DNA from: Oscillospiraceae bacterium
GTDB taxonomy: Bacteria > Bacillota > Clostridia > Oscillospirales > Oscillospiraceae
Length of the DNA stretch: 56,362 bases
Assembly: GCA_016296635.1 (NCBI GenBank)
Contig: JAEDIZ010000003.1
Coordinates: 1 to 56,362 of the forward strand
Direction: 5' to 3'
How positions within the stretch are numbered: position 1 is the first letter of the stretch; every line of letters begins with the position of its first letter. Both the position numbers and the translations under genes were made by a program. The notes beneath the pieces are model-generated. The model did no database searches. It was not told the DNA's origin and saw only the letters and a list, made by a program, of their open reading frames with translations. Shown piece by piece: positions 43,005-52,312 of this stretch.

Positions 43005-43283
43005 TAGGCGTTTTGGATACATCTGCATCCGTAAAAAATATATGCGCTGCGTTATATGGAAAAAGGATGAAAACAGGAAGAAAAACAGAAAGGGAAACGC
43101 TGATGAGACTCAAAAAGTGGCGATTGCAGCCGGAAACAGATGGAATATCGGCAGAGAAAAAAGATATTTACAAATGATATTAACGAACGAAAATAATATT
43201 TTTCAGCAAAAGAAAGTTGTACGAATTTAGCGTACTAAATATGTAACAAATGTATAAATAGTCATCCCTGCCATGAAATCTTG

Positions 43284-43312
43284 TTGACGCGAAATAGGCC
43301 CGATGATATAAT
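43284..43312 (+). promoter_or_regulatory. Predicted promoter of the ABC permease operon
   Basis: TTGACG (43284-43289), 17 bp and TATAAT (43307-43312), about 60 bp before the GTG start. Confidence 0.65.
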
Positions 43313-43372
43313 CTTTGCGTGAGTATATGCAGGAATTTAGCTCTTCGCAAAAATGAATTAGGGGGAAAATCA

Positions 43373-44281
43373 GTGAAAAGAGAAAATAAGCTGAACCGCA
43401 GCTCCACAATTCAAAGCTATCTGATGATAGCGGGCAGCATTCTGGCATTGATTGTCTTTGTCGTTCTGCCGCTTTTGTGGATCATGCGCTTCTCCGTATT
43501 GAGCTGGCGTGGTTTCGGCGAAATCAAATTCGTCGGCATGAAGAATTTCATCCGTGTTTTCAGTTCGACTTCCAGCAAATATTGGCTTTCCGTTAAGAAT
43601 ACATTTGTATTTGCCATCGGTAAGCTGCTCGTTGAGATTCCGCTTGCACTCGTGCTTGCATTTGTCCTGACCCGCGACCTGAAGGGCACCACCTTCTTCC
43701 GCTCGGTTTACTTTATGCCGTCGATGATCTCCGTTGCAGTCATGGGCGTCATCTTCAACTACATCTTCGCACATGTCAACGGCGTTGCCAATGAAGCAAT
43801 CAAGTTCTTCGGCGGCGAGCCGGTCAAGTGGTTTGCAACCGGTACGACTTCCATGATCGTTCTGATGATTGCATCCATCTGGCAGAACTTCGGTATTAAC
43901 ATGCTGTTCTTCATGACAGGCCTTCAGAGCATTTCTCCTGAAATGTACGAGGCAGCTGCCATCGACGGTGCAAACAATACCAGACAGTTCTTCACCATTA
44001 CCATCCCGCTGCTCGGACCGGTGCTGCAGATGGTTCTGATGAACGCAATTCTCGGCTCTCTGAAGGTTACCGACCTTGTCCTGACGCTTACCTTCGGCCG
44101 TCCCTCCGGTAAAACAGAGGTCATGATGACCTATATCTACAAACGCTTCTTCGGTGAAGCCGGCAGCTCCGCAATGGACTATGGCTTCGGCGCTGCGCTG
44201 ACTGTGGTAACGGCAATTATCCTGACCATTGTCACGCTGTTCTATCTGCGCGCAACCAAGAAGTCCAGTGATGTATATTAA
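43373..44281 (+). CDS. ABC transporter permease (sugar-type, MalF-like)
   Basis: 302 residues from a GTG at 43373 with AGGGGGAAAATCA upstream; the open frame extends to 43319 without a site. Six membrane segments. The cytoplasmic coupling loop is EMYEAAAIDGANNTRQFFTITIPLLGP (the EAA motif, about 195), which docks the ATPase. The typical MalF/UgpA opening is MIAGSILALIVFVVLPLLWIMRFS. It works with the next gene as the membrane channel for the lipoprotein encoded at 38.1 kb. Confidence 0.93.
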   Translation: MKRENKLNRSSTIQSYLMIAGSILALIVFVVLPLLWIMRFSVLSWRGFGEIKFVGMKNFIRVFSSTSSKYWLSVKNTFVFAIGKLLVEIPLALVLAFVLTRDLKGTTFFRSVYFMPSMISVAVMGVIFNYIFAHVNGVANEAIKFFGGEPVKWFATGTTSMIVLMIASIWQNFGINMLFFMTGLQSISPEMYEAAAIDGANNTRQFFTITIPLLGPVLQMVLMNAILGSLKVTDLVLTLTFGRPSGKTEVMMTYIYKRFFGEAGSSAMDYGFGAALTVVTAIILTIVTLFYLRATKKSSDVY

Positions 44282-44298
44282 GAAGGAGGAAGCGCATT

Positions 44299-45171
44299 AT
44301 GAAAATGAGACTCAGCTTGGGCGGCAAAATTGCTCTGTATGCGTTTTTGATTCTGATTGTGGCAATTACTCTGCTTCCTCTTCTGTATTCGCTGTCCGGT
44401 TCCTTTAAGACCAATATGGAAATTCTGGCCGGCGGCATCAACCTGATCCCGAAAAATCCAACCATGGACAACTTCAAAACTGTCTGGGGTATGAGCGGTT
44501 CTTCCTTGGGTTCAAAGACGACATACGGTGATTATACCATCAACTCTCTGGAAGTATCTCTTATGACTGTTGTGTTGGTCGTCTTCTTTACCTCCATGTC
44601 CGCATACTGCTTCCAGCGCGGCAATTTCCCCGGCAAAAACACCTTCTATTGGCTGTTCATGGGCACCATGTTCGTTGCAGCAGGTACCATTACCATGTTC
44701 CCGCTGCTCCGTATCACTACAGCTTTGCACATCAACAATAAATTCGGCCTTGCTTTGGTTCAGTGGGGCACAGCGGGTGCATCCAATCTGTTCCTGACAA
44801 TGGGTTACCTCAAGACCATTTCCAAGGAACTGGATGATGCCGCAAGAATCGATGGCTGCTCTTTCTTCTCCACCTATCTGCGCGTGATTCTGCCGCTGTC
44901 CAAGCCCATTCTTGCAACCATCGCTCTGATGACTTTCCGTGCTTCCTGGAACGCATATCTGATGCCGCATCTGATGTTGGCTCGTGATCCGTCCGCAACA
45001 ACGCTGGTCATGGCAGTCGTTGAGCTGCAGAACTCCGGCGGTGCAGGTGCATCCCAGTACAATCTGATGATGGCCGGCACCATGATGGCAGCTCTGCCTA
45101 TGATCATCCTCTTCCTCTGCCTCAACAAGATGTTTGTTGCAGGCATCACGCAGGGTGCCGTCAAGGGCTGA
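44299..45171 (+). CDS. ABC transporter permease (sugar-type, MalG-like)
   Basis: 290 residues. Six membrane segments beginning IALYAFLILIVAITLLPLLYSLSGSF. The EAA loop is KELDDAARIDGCSFFSTYLRVILPLSKP near residue 170. It is the second half of the permease dimer, 17 nt after the first, with its own AAGGAGGAAGC site. The hairpin just after it probably limits read-through to the separately promoted ATPase gene. Confidence 0.93.
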   Translation: MKMRLSLGGKIALYAFLILIVAITLLPLLYSLSGSFKTNMEILAGGINLIPKNPTMDNFKTVWGMSGSSLGSKTTYGDYTINSLEVSLMTVVLVVFFTSMSAYCFQRGNFPGKNTFYWLFMGTMFVAAGTITMFPLLRITTALHINNKFGLALVQWGTAGASNLFLTMGYLKTISKELDDAARIDGCSFFSTYLRVILPLSKPILATIALMTFRASWNAYLMPHLMLARDPSATTLVMAVVELQNSGGAGASQYNLMMAGTMMAALPMIILFLCLNKMFVAGITQGAVKG

Positions 45172-45189
45172 TTTATCTGCAATAGATAC

Positions 45190-45214
45190 AAGGCGCGGCG
45201 GAAGCCGCGCCTTT
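45190..45214 (+). terminator. Terminator after the permease pair
   Basis: A perfect 10-bp stem AAGGCGCGGC/GCCGCGCCTT with a GGAA loop followed by TTTG. The T-run is short, so termination may be partial. Confidence 0.7.
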
Positions 45215-45350
45215 TGCATGCAGTTATATCCGCCAACACATTGAATTACAATTGGCCTGGAATAATTGAAAGAATCCGAATATCTGTGGAATTATGCCGA
45301 ATTCTGTGGTATGATCATAAAATCAACGATATCCATTGGAGGTTTTTCCT

Positions 45351-46499
45351 ATGGCAGAAATCAAGCTGGAGAATCTGTATTTTGAATATTCATCCGGAGA
45401 CAAGAGAACACCAGGAACAAAGGCGCTGAAGGGCATAAATCTGACGGTGCAGGATCATGAATTTCTTGTGCTGCTCGGCCCGTCCGGCTGCGGTAAGAGT
45501 ACAACACTTCGACTGATTGCCGGCCTTGAAAAGCCGACAGAGGGTTCTGTGTATTTTGACGGCGTGGATGTCAGTGCAGTGGAACCCATGAAGCGCAATG
45601 TTTCCATGGTGTTTCAGACCTTTGCGCTCTATCCGCATTTGAATGTCTATAAGAATATGGCGTTTCCGCTTGCGTCCATGAAACTTCCGATGGAGGAGAT
45701 CAAACGCAGAGTTGAGAAAACGGCAAAGATCCTTGATATTGAGCATATTCTGAACCGCAGACCGAGGGCGCTTTCCGGCGGTCAGCGGCAGCGTGTGGCG
45801 CTCGGCCGTGCCATGGTGCGTGAGCCGGTGGTGTTTCTGCTGGATGAGCCGCTTTCCAACCTGGATGCGAAAATGAGGCAGGAGCTGCGTGATGAGATCA
45901 TTCGGCTTCATAAAGAACTGACGACGACCTTCGTTTATGTGACACACGATCAGTCGGAGGCCATGCAGATGGGTACGCGCCTTGTGGTTATGAACGAGGG
46001 CGTTATTCTGCAGGTTGGTACACCGCAGGAGGTCTATGCAGATCCCAATTGTGTGTTCGTTGCAGGCTTCGTTGGCTCGCCAAAGATGAATTTCTTCGCG
46101 GCCCGTCTGAACCGGGCGGAAAACGGCTGGTCAGTCAAGGTGATGGGGGCGGAGATCCCGATTCCCGTAAGCCGTTTGCCGCTGGAGCAGGAGGGAGTTA
46201 TGCAGGGACAGAAGGTCATTGTCGGCATTCGTCCGGAGGATTTCCGCGCGGAAGCCGAAGAGACCATGTCCGGCATTCCTTTTGATGCGACTGCGATCCA
46301 TATCGTTCCGATGGGAGCAGGACTGCATGTGCAGGCACAATGCGGCGAACATAAATTCCTTTCCGTTCTGCAGAACTGCGAGCAGGTTTGCGAAGGCAGT
46401 ATGGTCCGGCTTCGTCTGGATCCCGCCCGCGTGCATATTTTTGACGGTGAGACGCAGAAGTCTCTCTGTATTCCGGTGACCGGGAGGAGTATGGCATGA
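45351..46499 (+). CDS. ABC transporter ATP-binding protein (MalK/UgpC/MsmK type)
   Basis: 382 residues from the ATG at 45351 (GGAGG upstream). Walker A GPSGCGKST, ABC signature LSGGQRQRVALGRA, Walker B VVFLLDEPLSNLD, and a C-terminal TOBE-like regulatory domain (IVGIRPEDF, about 287). It energises the permease pair just upstream. The unit has its own leader of about 180 bp. The gene ends with ATGA, shared with the next start, a 4-nt coupled overlap. Confidence 0.95.
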   Translation: MAEIKLENLYFEYSSGDKRTPGTKALKGINLTVQDHEFLVLLGPSGCGKSTTLRLIAGLEKPTEGSVYFDGVDVSAVEPMKRNVSMVFQTFALYPHLNVYKNMAFPLASMKLPMEEIKRRVEKTAKILDIEHILNRRPRALSGGQRQRVALGRAMVREPVVFLLDEPLSNLDAKMRQELRDEIIRLHKELTTTFVYVTHDQSEAMQMGTRLVVMNEGVILQVGTPQEVYADPNCVFVAGFVGSPKMNFFAARLNRAENGWSVKVMGAEIPIPVSRLPLEQEGVMQGQKVIVGIRPEDFRAEAEETMSGIPFDATAIHIVPMGAGLHVQAQCGEHKFLSVLQNCEQVCEGSMVRLRLDPARVHIFDGETQKSLCIPVTGRSMA

Positions 46500-47293
46500 G
46501 AAGATGGTATGAACCGAGAAACGATAAGCCGGACATTCCGAAGAACGCGCCGAAGCAGCTGCCGCATGTCAAGGTCCTGACTACGCTGTGGCGTGAGTTT
46601 TGGAATCTTATCAAGCTGAATGTGATCTTTATCCTCAGCTGTATCCCGATTGTTACGATCCCTGCAGCAATCACGGCCATGAGCAGGATCGCCTGCACCA
46701 TGGTACGCGATGAAAACTTCTTCCTTTGGAATGATTACTGGAAGGCGTTCCGCAGAGATTTCGGGCGTTCGCTTCTGGCGGGACTTTTGGCACTTGTGCT
46801 GATCGCCGTTTTCTCTGTCAGCCTGATGTTCTATTATAACCTTGCCGGCGCGGTCGACAAGCTGTTTATTTTGGTTGCGGCTTTCTCTGTCTGCCTTGTG
46901 ATCATTGTATTGGTAGCGGCATTCTACTATTTTCCGATGCTCTCTTTGGTAGATCTGCCGATGAAAAGTCTGCTTATCAATTCGCTGGTCATGGTTTTCG
47001 GCTGCTTTAAGCGCAGTCTGCTGGCCATTGTCAGTTTTCTGATCTTCTTTGTGCTTGCCGTCGGTCTGCTGCCGACGAGCGCACTCTATTTGGGAATTAT
47101 CGGCATTTCACTGTCCAGTCTGATGATCTGCTTCGCGGTTTATCCTGCGATTGAGGATAGGGTCATGGTCGCAAAAGAAGAAAAGACGGAGACCGAATCT
47201 GTTCCGGATGTTGCTCCGGAGGCTATGGAAACACTGTCCTCCGCGGAGATCGGCGGCTGGGACGATGAGGAAGAGGAAGGCTCTGATAACTGA
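46496..47293 (+). CDS. YesL family membrane protein (DUF624)
   Basis: 265 residues with five or six membrane segments. The family pattern is WREFWNLIKLNVIFILSCIPIVTIPAA, then DYWKAFRRDFGRSLLAG. The C-terminal 45 residues are acidic and probably cytoplasmic (EEEEGSDN end). YesL proteins are found next to carbohydrate ABC importers, with no proven function. Overlapping the ATPase gene by 4 nt fits this strictly. The acidic tail is longer than usual. Confidence 0.88.
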   Translation: MRRWYEPRNDKPDIPKNAPKQLPHVKVLTTLWREFWNLIKLNVIFILSCIPIVTIPAAITAMSRIACTMVRDENFFLWNDYWKAFRRDFGRSLLAGLLALVLIAVFSVSLMFYYNLAGAVDKLFILVAAFSVCLVIIVLVAAFYYFPMLSLVDLPMKSLLINSLVMVFGCFKRSLLAIVSFLIFFVLAVGLLPTSALYLGIIGISLSSLMICFAVYPAIEDRVMVAKEEKTETESVPDVAPEAMETLSSAEIGGWDDEEEEGSDN

Positions 47294-47329
47294 TTTATGA
47301 TACTCTGAATTTGAGAAGAGGGAAATGAT

Positions 47330-48625
47330 ATGGGTAAAATGAAATGTACGGCTGCCGGCGATGCAATGATGTTCCGTCGTCTGCCGGGCGCGTATGATGG
47401 CTTTGAAGAATTGCAGAAGTTCATTCTGCAGGGCGATTTTCGCTTAGTGAATCTGGAAACGACTGTGCACCGTTTTGAAACCTTTGGCAATGCGCTTTCC
47501 GGCGGCAGCTGGTTCTGCAGCGAGCCGGAGGTTTTGGATGATCTTCGTACCATGGGCTTTAATATTCTGACGACTGCGAATAACCATGCTCTTGACTACG
47601 GCTATGCAGGGCTTGAAAAGACTCTGCAATACATTCAGAAGGCCGGATTCCCTGTTGCAGGTACCGGCATGTCTTTGGCAGATGCATCTGCACCGGTCTA
47701 TTTGGATACGCTGCAGGGCAGATTTGCACTGATTGCCGGCTGCTCGACCATGACGCCCGACTGTATGGCGGGCGAACAGACAAGAACCATGCCCGGCCGT
47801 CCCGGTCTCAACGGCATCCGTTTTCATACGACATATCAGCTGCCGAAAGAAGATATCGAAACCATGCGGCGCATTGCCGCACAGATCGGCATTAACGGTG
47901 CAGATGACATTTCCCGCGCAGAAGGCTATCTGCCGCCTCTGCCGGAGGGGAAAATGATGTTCGGCAAGGCGCTTTCTTTCGAGGAAAGTGTAAAAGCCGG
48001 CAAGACCACCCATGTCAATTCCGCGGATCTCAAGCGCACGGTGAAGGCCATCGAGGAAGCAAAGTTCTTTGCGGACTATGTGATCGTGTCCATGCACTCC
48101 CATGAGATCAAGTATATTTCCAAGGAAGAACCGGCGCAGTTCTTTGAAGAATTCTGCCATGCCTGCATCGATGCAGGCGCGGACGCGGTGGTCGGCACCG
48201 GCCCGCATCTGATCAGACCCATCGAAATTTATAAGTGTAAGCCGATTTTCTATAGCCTTGGTGATTTTGTCCTTGAAAACGAAACCATGAAGAAGGTTCC
48301 TGCCGGTATGTTCGAAAAGCAGGGCCTGACCGGCAACGAAAACATGAAGGATATGTATGAGGATCGCTCTGATCACGGAAAGCGCGGACTGTATTACAGC
48401 CGCGTGATGTTTGAAGCCTTCATGCCGTACTGGGAAGTAGAAGACGGCGAGCTGACCAAGCTGACTTTGATGCCCATTGAACTGCATTACGGGCAGAAGC
48501 GCTCCATCGGCGGTCTGCCGAGCCCCAAATACGATGCAGGTATTTTGGAAAGACTGATTAAAATGAGCGAGCCGTACGGCACAAAAATTGAAATTGAAAA
48601 CGGTCTCGGTGTTGTAAAGCTCTGA
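47330..48625 (+). CDS. CapA family protein (poly-gamma-glutamate capsule synthesis-like phosphoesterase)
   Basis: 431 residues. The metallophosphatase-like CapA fold shows AAGDAMMFRRLPG (metal Asp), RLVNLETTVHRFE, LTTANNHALDYGYAG (N-H motif) and TGPHLIRPIEIYKCKPIFYSLGDFVLEN (GxHxx and LGNF-like). No signal peptide is present and capBC are absent, so this is not capsule assembly. In this operon it more likely hydrolyses an imported compound in the cytoplasm. It lies 36 nt after the YesL gene and 14 nt before the M20 pair. Confidence 0.88.
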   Translation: MGKMKCTAAGDAMMFRRLPGAYDGFEELQKFILQGDFRLVNLETTVHRFETFGNALSGGSWFCSEPEVLDDLRTMGFNILTTANNHALDYGYAGLEKTLQYIQKAGFPVAGTGMSLADASAPVYLDTLQGRFALIAGCSTMTPDCMAGEQTRTMPGRPGLNGIRFHTTYQLPKEDIETMRRIAAQIGINGADDISRAEGYLPPLPEGKMMFGKALSFEESVKAGKTTHVNSADLKRTVKAIEEAKFFADYVIVSMHSHEIKYISKEEPAQFFEEFCHACIDAGADAVVGTGPHLIRPIEIYKCKPIFYSLGDFVLENETMKKVPAGMFEKQGLTGNENMKDMYEDRSDHGKRGLYYSRVMFEAFMPYWEVEDGELTKLTLMPIELHYGQKRSIGGLPSPKYDAGILERLIKMSEPYGTKIEIENGLGVVKL

Positions 48626-48639
48626 GGAGGAAATGAGAA

Positions 48640-49782
48640 ATGGCAATCAATCAGGCGATGGAACAGTACGCAAAAGCGTGCAATGAAGATGTAAAAAAAC
48701 TGGTTCGTGATATGAGCGTGATTCCGGCTCCCTCTCATCATGAGGAAAAGCGCGTGACGTTCGTCAAGGACTGGATGGAAAAGAACGGTGCAGAGGGCGT
48801 CTATGTGGATGACGCGCTCAATGTGATCTGGCCCTATCATGTGACGGACGATAATGATCTGGTCGTTTTCATGGCGCACACCGATCTGGTGTTCCCGGAT
48901 ACGGAGCCTCTGCCTTTCCGCGAGGAAGACGGCAAGTATTTCTGCCCCGGTGTCGGTGATGACACTGCAAGACTTGCAGTTTTGCTGACAGCTGCAAAAT
49001 ATTTTGTTCAGAATAAGCTGCAGCCCAAGACCGGCATTTTGTTTGTAGCAAATTCCTGCGAAGAAGGACTCGGCAACTTGAAGGGCAGCCGCAAGATTAT
49101 CGACACCTTCGGCAGCCGTGTCAAAGAGCTGATCACCGTTGACGGCAATCTGAGCGGCATCGTTGCGCATGCCGTCGGTTCCCACCGTTACCGCGTGACC
49201 GTGCGTACCGAGGGCGGCCATTCCTACGGCGCATTCGGCAACCGCAATGCGATCCGCTGCCTGGCCTCCATGATTGATACGCTCTATTCTGTCAAGGTTC
49301 CGCAGAACGGCAGCAGCAAGACTACCTATAATGTCGGTGCGATTTCCGGCGGTACCTCCGTCAACACAATCGCGCAGGAAGCGCAGATGCTCTATGAGTA
49401 CCGCTCTGATGATAAGGACTGCCTGGATAAGATGAAGGTGATGTTCGAGAAGGTCGTGGATGCATACCGCGCTACGGGTATCGATGTAGAAGTAGAACTG
49501 TTGGGTGAGCGTCCCTGCAACGGAGATATGGATCCGGTTGCGTTCGCTGCGCTGAAGGATCGCGCTGCGGCGTCTATCCGCTCCATCGTCGGCGTAGAGC
49601 CGTCGTTCCATTCCGGCTCCACGGATGCGAACTACCCGCTTTCCAAGGGTATCCCTGCAATCTGCATCGGCGGCTGCAATTCCGTCGGTGCTCACACAAG
49701 AGAAGAATTCCTTTATGTGGATTCTCTCTACACGGGTACGAGATATCTGCTGGACTTCATGTCCAATTATTTTGAGCTTTAA
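48640..49782 (+). CDS. M20 family metallopeptidase (first of a tandem pair)
   Basis: 380 residues. Binuclear zinc site: MAHTDLVFPD, GVGDDTARLA (bridging Asp), SCEEGLGNL (catalytic Glu pair), and a C-terminal GAHTREE His. A dimerisation domain lies between about 180 and 290 (TVRTEGGHSYGAFG). M20 enzymes cleave peptides or N-acyl amino acids. GGAGGAAATGAGAA precedes the ATG. Its near-twin follows 50 nt later, and both follow CapA in the importer operon. Confidence 0.92.
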   Translation: MAINQAMEQYAKACNEDVKKLVRDMSVIPAPSHHEEKRVTFVKDWMEKNGAEGVYVDDALNVIWPYHVTDDNDLVVFMAHTDLVFPDTEPLPFREEDGKYFCPGVGDDTARLAVLLTAAKYFVQNKLQPKTGILFVANSCEEGLGNLKGSRKIIDTFGSRVKELITVDGNLSGIVAHAVGSHRYRVTVRTEGGHSYGAFGNRNAIRCLASMIDTLYSVKVPQNGSSKTTYNVGAISGGTSVNTIAQEAQMLYEYRSDDKDCLDKMKVMFEKVVDAYRATGIDVEVELLGERPCNGDMDPVAFAALKDRAAASIRSIVGVEPSFHSGSTDANYPLSKGIPAICIGGCNSVGAHTREEFLYVDSLYTGTRYLLDFMSNYFEL

Positions 49783-49832
49783 TATTGAATGCGTCTTTTC
49801 TGCTTTATGGCGGAAATTGGAGGAAATAGAAA

Positions 49833-50975
49833 ATGGCAATCAATCAGGCAATGGAGCGGTATGCAAAGGATTGCAGCGAAGAAGTCAAAAAACTGGTTCG
49901 CGATATGTGTGTGATTCCGGCACCGTCCCATCATGAGGAAAAAAGAGTTGCATTTGTGAAGGACTGGATGGAGAAAAACGGGGCGCAGGGTGTCTATGTG
50001 GACGATGCGCTGAATGTGATCTGGCCCTACAATGTGACGGAAGACAATGATCTGATCGTTTTCATGGCGCATACCGATGTTGTGTTCCCGGATACAGAAC
50101 CGCTGCCTTTTTATGAAGCAGATGGAAACTATTACTGCCCGGGCGCCGGCGATGACACCGCAAATCTTGCAAATCTGCTGGTTGCATCGAGATTTTTTGT
50201 GCAGAACAGACTGAAGCCGAAAACGGGTATTCTTTTTGTGGCGAACTCCTGCGAGGAGGGCCTCGGCAACCTGAAGGGCAGCCGAAAGATTATCGATACC
50301 TTCGGCAGCCGCGTGAAAGAACTGATTACCATCGATGGCAATCTCGGTACGGTTCTTACCAGAGCTGTCGGCTCTCATCGCTACCGCGTAACCGTGCGCA
50401 CGGAGGGCGGTCATTCCTACGGCGCTTTCGGCAACCGTAATGCGATCCGCTGCCTTGCTTCCATGATCGAAACCCTCTATTCTATCAAGGTTCCGCAGAA
50501 TAGCGACAGCAAGACTACTTATAATGTCGGCACCGTCTCCGGTGGCACCTCGGTCAATACCATTGCCCAGGAGGCGCAGATGCTCTTTGAGTACCGCTCC
50601 GATGACAAGGACTGTCTAGCAAAGATGAAGGACATGTTTGAGAAAATCGTAGATGCATACCGCGCCACGGGCATCGAGGTCGACGTGGAGCTGTTGGGCG
50701 AGCGTCCGTGCGGCGGTGAACTGGATCCGGTTGCGTACAATGCGCTCATCGAACGCGCAGCAGAATCCATGAAACGCATTGTCGGCGCGGAAGCAGTTTT
50801 CCGGCCCGGCTCTACGGATGCCAATTATCCGCTTTCCAAGGGAATTCCCGCGATCTGCGTCGGTGGCAGCAATTCCTATGGCTGCCATACGAGAGAGGAA
50901 TATCTGGTCGTGGAATCTCTGTATGTCGGTGCCCGATTCCTGCTGGATTTCATGTCTGACTACTTTGAAATCTGA
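49833..50975 (+). CDS. M20 family metallopeptidase (second of a tandem pair)
   Basis: 380 residues, colinear with the preceding gene from MAINQAME to the end and identical at most positions. The zinc ligands are retained (MAHTDVVFPD, GAGDDTANLA, SCEEGLGNL, GCHTREE). Differences cluster around GNLGTVLTRA and AEAVFRPGSTDANYPL, where the first copy has SFHSGST. Loss of that His is notable but may not be a zinc ligand. Retention of both copies suggests distinct substrates. GGAGGAAATAGAAA precedes the ATG. Confidence 0.92.
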   Translation: MAINQAMERYAKDCSEEVKKLVRDMCVIPAPSHHEEKRVAFVKDWMEKNGAQGVYVDDALNVIWPYNVTEDNDLIVFMAHTDVVFPDTEPLPFYEADGNYYCPGAGDDTANLANLLVASRFFVQNRLKPKTGILFVANSCEEGLGNLKGSRKIIDTFGSRVKELITIDGNLGTVLTRAVGSHRYRVTVRTEGGHSYGAFGNRNAIRCLASMIETLYSIKVPQNSDSKTTYNVGTVSGGTSVNTIAQEAQMLFEYRSDDKDCLAKMKDMFEKIVDAYRATGIEVDVELLGERPCGGELDPVAYNALIERAAESMKRIVGAEAVFRPGSTDANYPLSKGIPAICVGGSNSYGCHTREEYLVVESLYVGARFLLDFMSDYFEI

Positions 50976-50987
50976 TGGGGTACTTCA

Positions 50988-52268
50988 ATGGAAAAAACAA
51001 AACGATTTATCCGCGATAACTATTATTGGGTCATTGCCGTTGTCGCACTTTTTTGCTACACGATCTATGGCGGCATTCTGAACAATACGGCGAGTCTGTA
51101 TCTGATCCCCGTATCAGAAGGCTTGGGGGTCAGCCGAACTGCGGTATCGCTGACAAACAGTCTTCGCTCTGTCGGCGCGTTCTTCTCAAATCTGATTTTC
51201 GGCTTTGTATATAAGAAATTCGGATTCCGAAAGCTGGCAACGGTTGGCCTCTTGGTGGTTGGCCTTGCGTTTTTCGGCTATGCTTCGGCACAGACAGTAT
51301 TTGCCTACGGACTCAGTTCTGTTCTGCTTGGCCTGTTTGACTCCTTCTGCTCCACTTCATCGCTTTCCAAACTCGTCAATGACTGGTTCCATGAGCATCG
51401 CGGACTGGTATTTGGCGTCATTACGGCCTCCAGTGGCTTCGGCGGCAGTTTTTTCAGCATCCTGCTGACGAATGTCATGAAGAAATCCGGCTGGCGCGCA
51501 TCGCATATTCTGTCTGCGGTACTGATGGTGATCGCAGCGTTCTGCGTGCTGGTTCTGATCCGGTCAAAACCGTCAGACATCGGACTGACGCCCTTTGGGG
51601 AAGGTAAGGGGAACGCGCACAAGAAAGCAAAGCATCACCCAGAGCATTTGGGCCTGCCTGCGAACCGACTTCTTCGCACGCCGACTTTTTACCTGATGAT
51701 GTTCAACTGTGCGCTGTCTGCTGCCTGCGCATACGGCCCGCTGCATATCCTTGTTTCGCATCTGCAGGACTGCGGCTTTACCGCAACCGATGCGGCAAAA
51801 GTGCAGAGTATTCTGTATCTGATGATGGCAGGAACGAAGATTCTGGACGGCTATCTGAGTGACCTCGTTGGCGCGAGAATCGTGGTGATCGTTTCTCTGT
51901 TCTGCTGCGGCGCATGCTGCTGGCTGTATGCCGGTGTCGTTGGTATGAATACTGTGATTCTTCCGACGATTCTGTTTGCAATCGGACTTCCGCTGACATC
52001 CATTTTGCAGCCGCTTTCCATCGGTGCCGTTTTCGGTCAGCGCTCCTATGATACGACGGTTGGCCTGACAATGGCTATGGTCTGTGTCGCGGGCATGAGT
52101 GCGGCACCCATCATGAACGCATTTTACGGAAAACTCGGCTCATACAGCATCCCGTTGAAGGCTGTAGCGGTTCTGTCTGTTGTTTCCGTGCTCCTTTATC
52201 TGCTGATCTGCAAGATGTCGGATCGTGATATCAAAAAGTACGAAAGTCAAAACAATACTCCAATCTGA
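50988..52268 (+). CDS. MFS transporter (oxalate/formate-antiporter-like)
   Basis: 426 residues with twelve membrane segments. It opens YYWVIAVVALFCYTIYGGILNN, and the SLTNSLRSVGAFFSNLIFG loop is the counterpart of SLTNSFRF in the carrier at 36.7 kb. It starts 12 nt after the second M20 gene and ends the operon (terminator follows). It may import a further substrate, or export the product of the hydrolases. Confidence 0.88.
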   Translation: MEKTKRFIRDNYYWVIAVVALFCYTIYGGILNNTASLYLIPVSEGLGVSRTAVSLTNSLRSVGAFFSNLIFGFVYKKFGFRKLATVGLLVVGLAFFGYASAQTVFAYGLSSVLLGLFDSFCSTSSLSKLVNDWFHEHRGLVFGVITASSGFGGSFFSILLTNVMKKSGWRASHILSAVLMVIAAFCVLVLIRSKPSDIGLTPFGEGKGNAHKKAKHHPEHLGLPANRLLRTPTFYLMMFNCALSAACAYGPLHILVSHLQDCGFTATDAAKVQSILYLMMAGTKILDGYLSDLVGARIVVIVSLFCCGACCWLYAGVVGMNTVILPTILFAIGLPLTSILQPLSIGAVFGQRSYDTTVGLTMAMVCVAGMSAAPIMNAFYGKLGSYSIPLKAVAVLSVVSVLLYLLICKMSDRDIKKYESQNNTPI

Positions 52269-52269
52269 T

Positions 52270-52306
52270 AAAAAAGAAGATCTCCGGAAGGAGATCTTCT
52301 TTTTTG
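52270..52306. terminator. Bidirectional terminator
   Basis: A near-perfect 15-bp stem AAAAAGAAGATCTCC/GGAGATCTTCTTTTT with a GGAA loop, between converging operons. Confidence 0.92.
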
Positions 52307-52312
52307 TATGCA

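Larger units (their letters stand above)
42920..43372. other. Divergent control region between the ceramidase-like and ABC permease genes
   Basis: 453 bp without a convincing gene. Near the left end a cre-like element TGAAAGCATTTCCA (minus strand, about 42952-42965) lies in the leader of the ceramidase-like gene. The middle is AT-rich. An inverted repeat GTACG-7 nt-CGTAC stands at 43219-43235. Promoters for both directions are listed separately. Confidence 0.5.

Noticed and set aside
41357..43177. A 606-codon plus-strand frame over the second ceramidase-like gene, and a similar frame at 38093-39658 over the binding protein
   Set aside because: Both mirror conserved minus-strand genes. Their low-complexity Val/Gly/Leu-rich content comes from the codon pattern of the true strand.
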